Part shown: piece after piece, positions 62,757-64,000 of the stretch
Layout of the letters: the number at the start of each line of letters is the position of its first letter
Numbering within the stretch: position 1 is the first letter of the stretch
Origin: Acetobacteraceae bacterium ESL0709
GTDB taxonomy: Bacteria; Pseudomonadota; Alphaproteobacteria; Acetobacterales; Acetobacteraceae
Direction: 5' to 3'
Assembly: GCA_029433415.1 (NCBI GenBank)
Contig: JAQTIA010000003.1
Span: 1 to 64,000 of the forward strand
DNA length: 64,000 bases
The notes under the pieces: model-generated
What the model saw: the letters and a program-made list of their open reading frames with translations, nothing else
Database searches by the model: none
Told to the model about the DNA's origin: nothing
Translations under genes and position numbers: made by a program

Positions 62757-63470
62757 ATGACGAATTTCCCGTGGGATATTGTTTTACTGGCTCTTCTGGC
62801 AGTCGCGATGGCGGGTACGCTTTTTTGTGTGCTGGGCCGGCGGATTGGAGCGCAGGGCCTGAAGCAGGAGTCATCGCCAGCGGTGAATGCACACGAGTCT
62901 CGCAGGACTGATGAGCAGAATGGGCGTACGCAGCCGCCGCCTCTACCAAGTCAGGTGGCACCGGAGGAGGCTCGCATAGAGTATGCGGTACCAAGCGATC
63001 ATAGCGCCTTGTCTGAAGAGGTTCGTGCCCTTCAGCAGCGTCTGCCTGGCTTTACGGCTGAAGGGTTCCTTCGTCAGACAGAAGTATTTTTCAGGGAGAT
63101 CGTTGCTGCATTGACAAGGGCGGATCTGCCTTTCCTTCAGGCACGTTTGACGCCTGAGGCTTTCGAAGTTTTCAAGACGTTGATTGAGACTCGCCAGAAA
63201 GAGGGGCATCAAGCCTTCTGTGATATTAGGCGTATTGAGCGGCTCGAATATAAAGAGGTTGTGTCTGTCGCGCCGGATGCAGGGAATGGTGAAACAGGAA
63301 GCGTATATATAAAGGTGGCCATTATTTCCTGGCAGATCAGTAACCTGAAAGACGACAAAAAGAATATCGTTGAGGGGACTGAAGCACTGACGGAGTTTCA
63401 TGACCTGTGGGGTATTCTGTGCCCTTTGCAGGGGGGCGGGATAAAACTGGCTTCGGCCGCGGTATTTTGA
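62757..63470 (+). CDS. Tim44-like domain membrane protein
   Basis: A 237-residue protein with an N-terminal membrane helix (IVLLALLAVAMAGTLFCVLG, about 8-27), a polar Gln/Pro-rich linker and a Tim44-like domain from about residue 85 (GFTAEGFLRQTEVFFREIV; EYKEVVSVAP; IVEGTEALTEFHDLW). The position between secB and mltA is conserved in alphaproteobacteria. It is related in fold to the mitochondrial import factor Tim44, but its bacterial role is not established. ATG 62757 is used. Confidence 0.88.
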   Translation: MTNFPWDIVLLALLAVAMAGTLFCVLGRRIGAQGLKQESSPAVNAHESRRTDEQNGRTQPPPLPSQVAPEEARIEYAVPSDHSALSEEVRALQQRLPGFTAEGFLRQTEVFFREIVAALTRADLPFLQARLTPEAFEVFKTLIETRQKEGHQAFCDIRRIERLEYKEVVSVAPDAGNGETGSVYIKVAIISWQISNLKDDKKNIVEGTEALTEFHDLWGILCPLQGGGIKLASAAVF

Positions 63471-63619
63471 TGAACCGGGGTCTCCGTTGCTTTTCGGGAA
63501 AGTCTTTCGGGGCTGTGAACTTATCTGTTTTTGACGCGATTTTTAGAAACGGGGCTTTCTTGAAAGAGGGCCCTCAATCTTAACTGTAAGGGCAGAACAG
63601 GGTTCTGTTGTAAGTGTCT

Positions 63620-64000
63620 ATGAAGCGTTTTGTGGCTCTGCTCTTTTCAATGCCGTTGCTGGGGGCGTGTGTGTCCCAGTCTCCTCTGCCGTCTTCTGAT
63701 GAAGGGTTGTTTGCGCCTGTTGGATACGAGGCCCTGTCTGGCTGGGAGCAGGAAGATCACGCGTCTCTTCTCCCCCTGATATTCAAGGAATGCCGTCGCT
63801 TGGCAAATCTGCCTCCTGAGACAGCCCTGGGAGGGGAACCTTCCTTACCCAACGGAACAAAAGCGGGGGACTGGGTGGGTGCCTGTACGGCTCTTCCCAA
63901 AGGCGATGCCGTCAGCCCACAGGAAGCAAGGCACTATTTTGAAAGCTGGTTTCAGCCTTACAGGATGAAGAAAGAGGCCTTTTATACAGGTTATTATGAG
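63620..64000 (+). CDS. mltA: Membrane-bound lytic murein transglycosylase A, 5' part
   Basis: The frame opens at ATG 63620 and remains open to the right edge (127 codons). It starts MKRFVALLFSMPLLGACVSQ, a lipoprotein signal with lipobox LGAC. It continues with WEQEDHASLLPLIFKECRRL, ARHYFESWFQPYR and FYTGYYE, the start of the MltA domain's TGYYEP block. MltA cleaves peptidoglycan glycan strands from the outer membrane. The preceding 149 bp show nothing else. Confidence 0.9.
   Translation, partial: MKRFVALLFSMPLLGACVSQSPLPSSDEGLFAPVGYEALSGWEQEDHASLLPLIFKECRRLANLPPETALGGEPSLPNGTKAGDWVGACTALPKGDAVSPQEARHYFESWFQPYRMKKEAFYTGYYE

Overview
The window is bacterial and looks like an alphaproteobacterium of the acetic acid bacteria (Acetobacteraceae). 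The evidence is the gene content and order: kdsD-lptC-lptA-lptB, gltD-gltB, hsp20 with a DUF1150 gene, tsaD-gpsA, hemC-hemD, secB/Tim44-like/mltA, a PmtA-like methyltransferase and ctaB, all at moderate GC. The genus cannot be fixed from the sequence. No complete IS element or phage, no rRNA and no cas gene is present. One tRNA (Leu, anticodon CAG) is seen.

Region 1 (about 1-8400) is a visibly AT-rich accessory island that differs from everything to its right. It holds an intact family-4 glycosyltransferase, a broken paralogue whose surviving 3' part carries TPR repeats, the start of a TPR protein running off the left edge, and a broken sugar transferase with a GGVY motif. Between these lie at least three decayed copies of a phage tail-fibre cassette (tail-collar tip plus tail-fibre-assembly protein). 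Two copies are inverted relative to the third, and one is fused to antisense glycosyltransferase DNA near 4345. It reads as the remains of a tail-fibre or surface-glycan diversity locus.

Region 2 (about 8400-46100) is densely packed core genome: truA-fmt-def (-); a small heat-shock gene with a candidate RpoH promoter and ROSE-like thermometer, then DUF1150 (+); the LPS-transport cluster kdsD-lptC-lptA-lptB with an RNase D gene (-); tRNA-Leu; glutamate synthase gltD-gltB; pepF; an ABC1-family kinase; uvrB behind a short leader frame; an aldose 1-epimerase; greB; gshB; a PmtA-like methyltransferase; a degenerate cytochrome oxidase subunit I paralogue followed by ctaB and a tiny membrane protein; a thrC / M16 peptidase / pmbA / Tim44-like cluster (-); a royal-jelly-protein-like propeller; a TPR protein with a GT-B-like tail; a PepSY membrane pair; and an AraC regulator divergent from an aldo/keto reductase.

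Region 3 (46106-46838) lacks convincing genes but holds two intrinsic terminators, several hairpins, a duplicated 13-nt motif and a solitary 28-nt type I-E CRISPR repeat behind an AT-rich leader-like stretch. An ornithine cyclodeaminase-like gene and a TonB-dependent siderophore receptor follow.

Region 4 (50283-64000) is core again: glnD, mutS, murJ, gpx, gpsA and tsaD on the minus strand, hemC-hemD on the plus strand, then secB (-), a Tim44-like gene (+) and the first part of mltA, cut by the right edge. Several clusters use 4-bp ATGA stop/start overlaps, implying translational coupling.

The most unusual items are the oxidase subunit I paralogue that keeps the low-spin haem ligands but lost the haem-copper centre, the inverted tail-fibre cassettes, the orphan CRISPR repeat beside a structured non-coding region, the hsp20 thermometer candidate and the uvrB leader frame.
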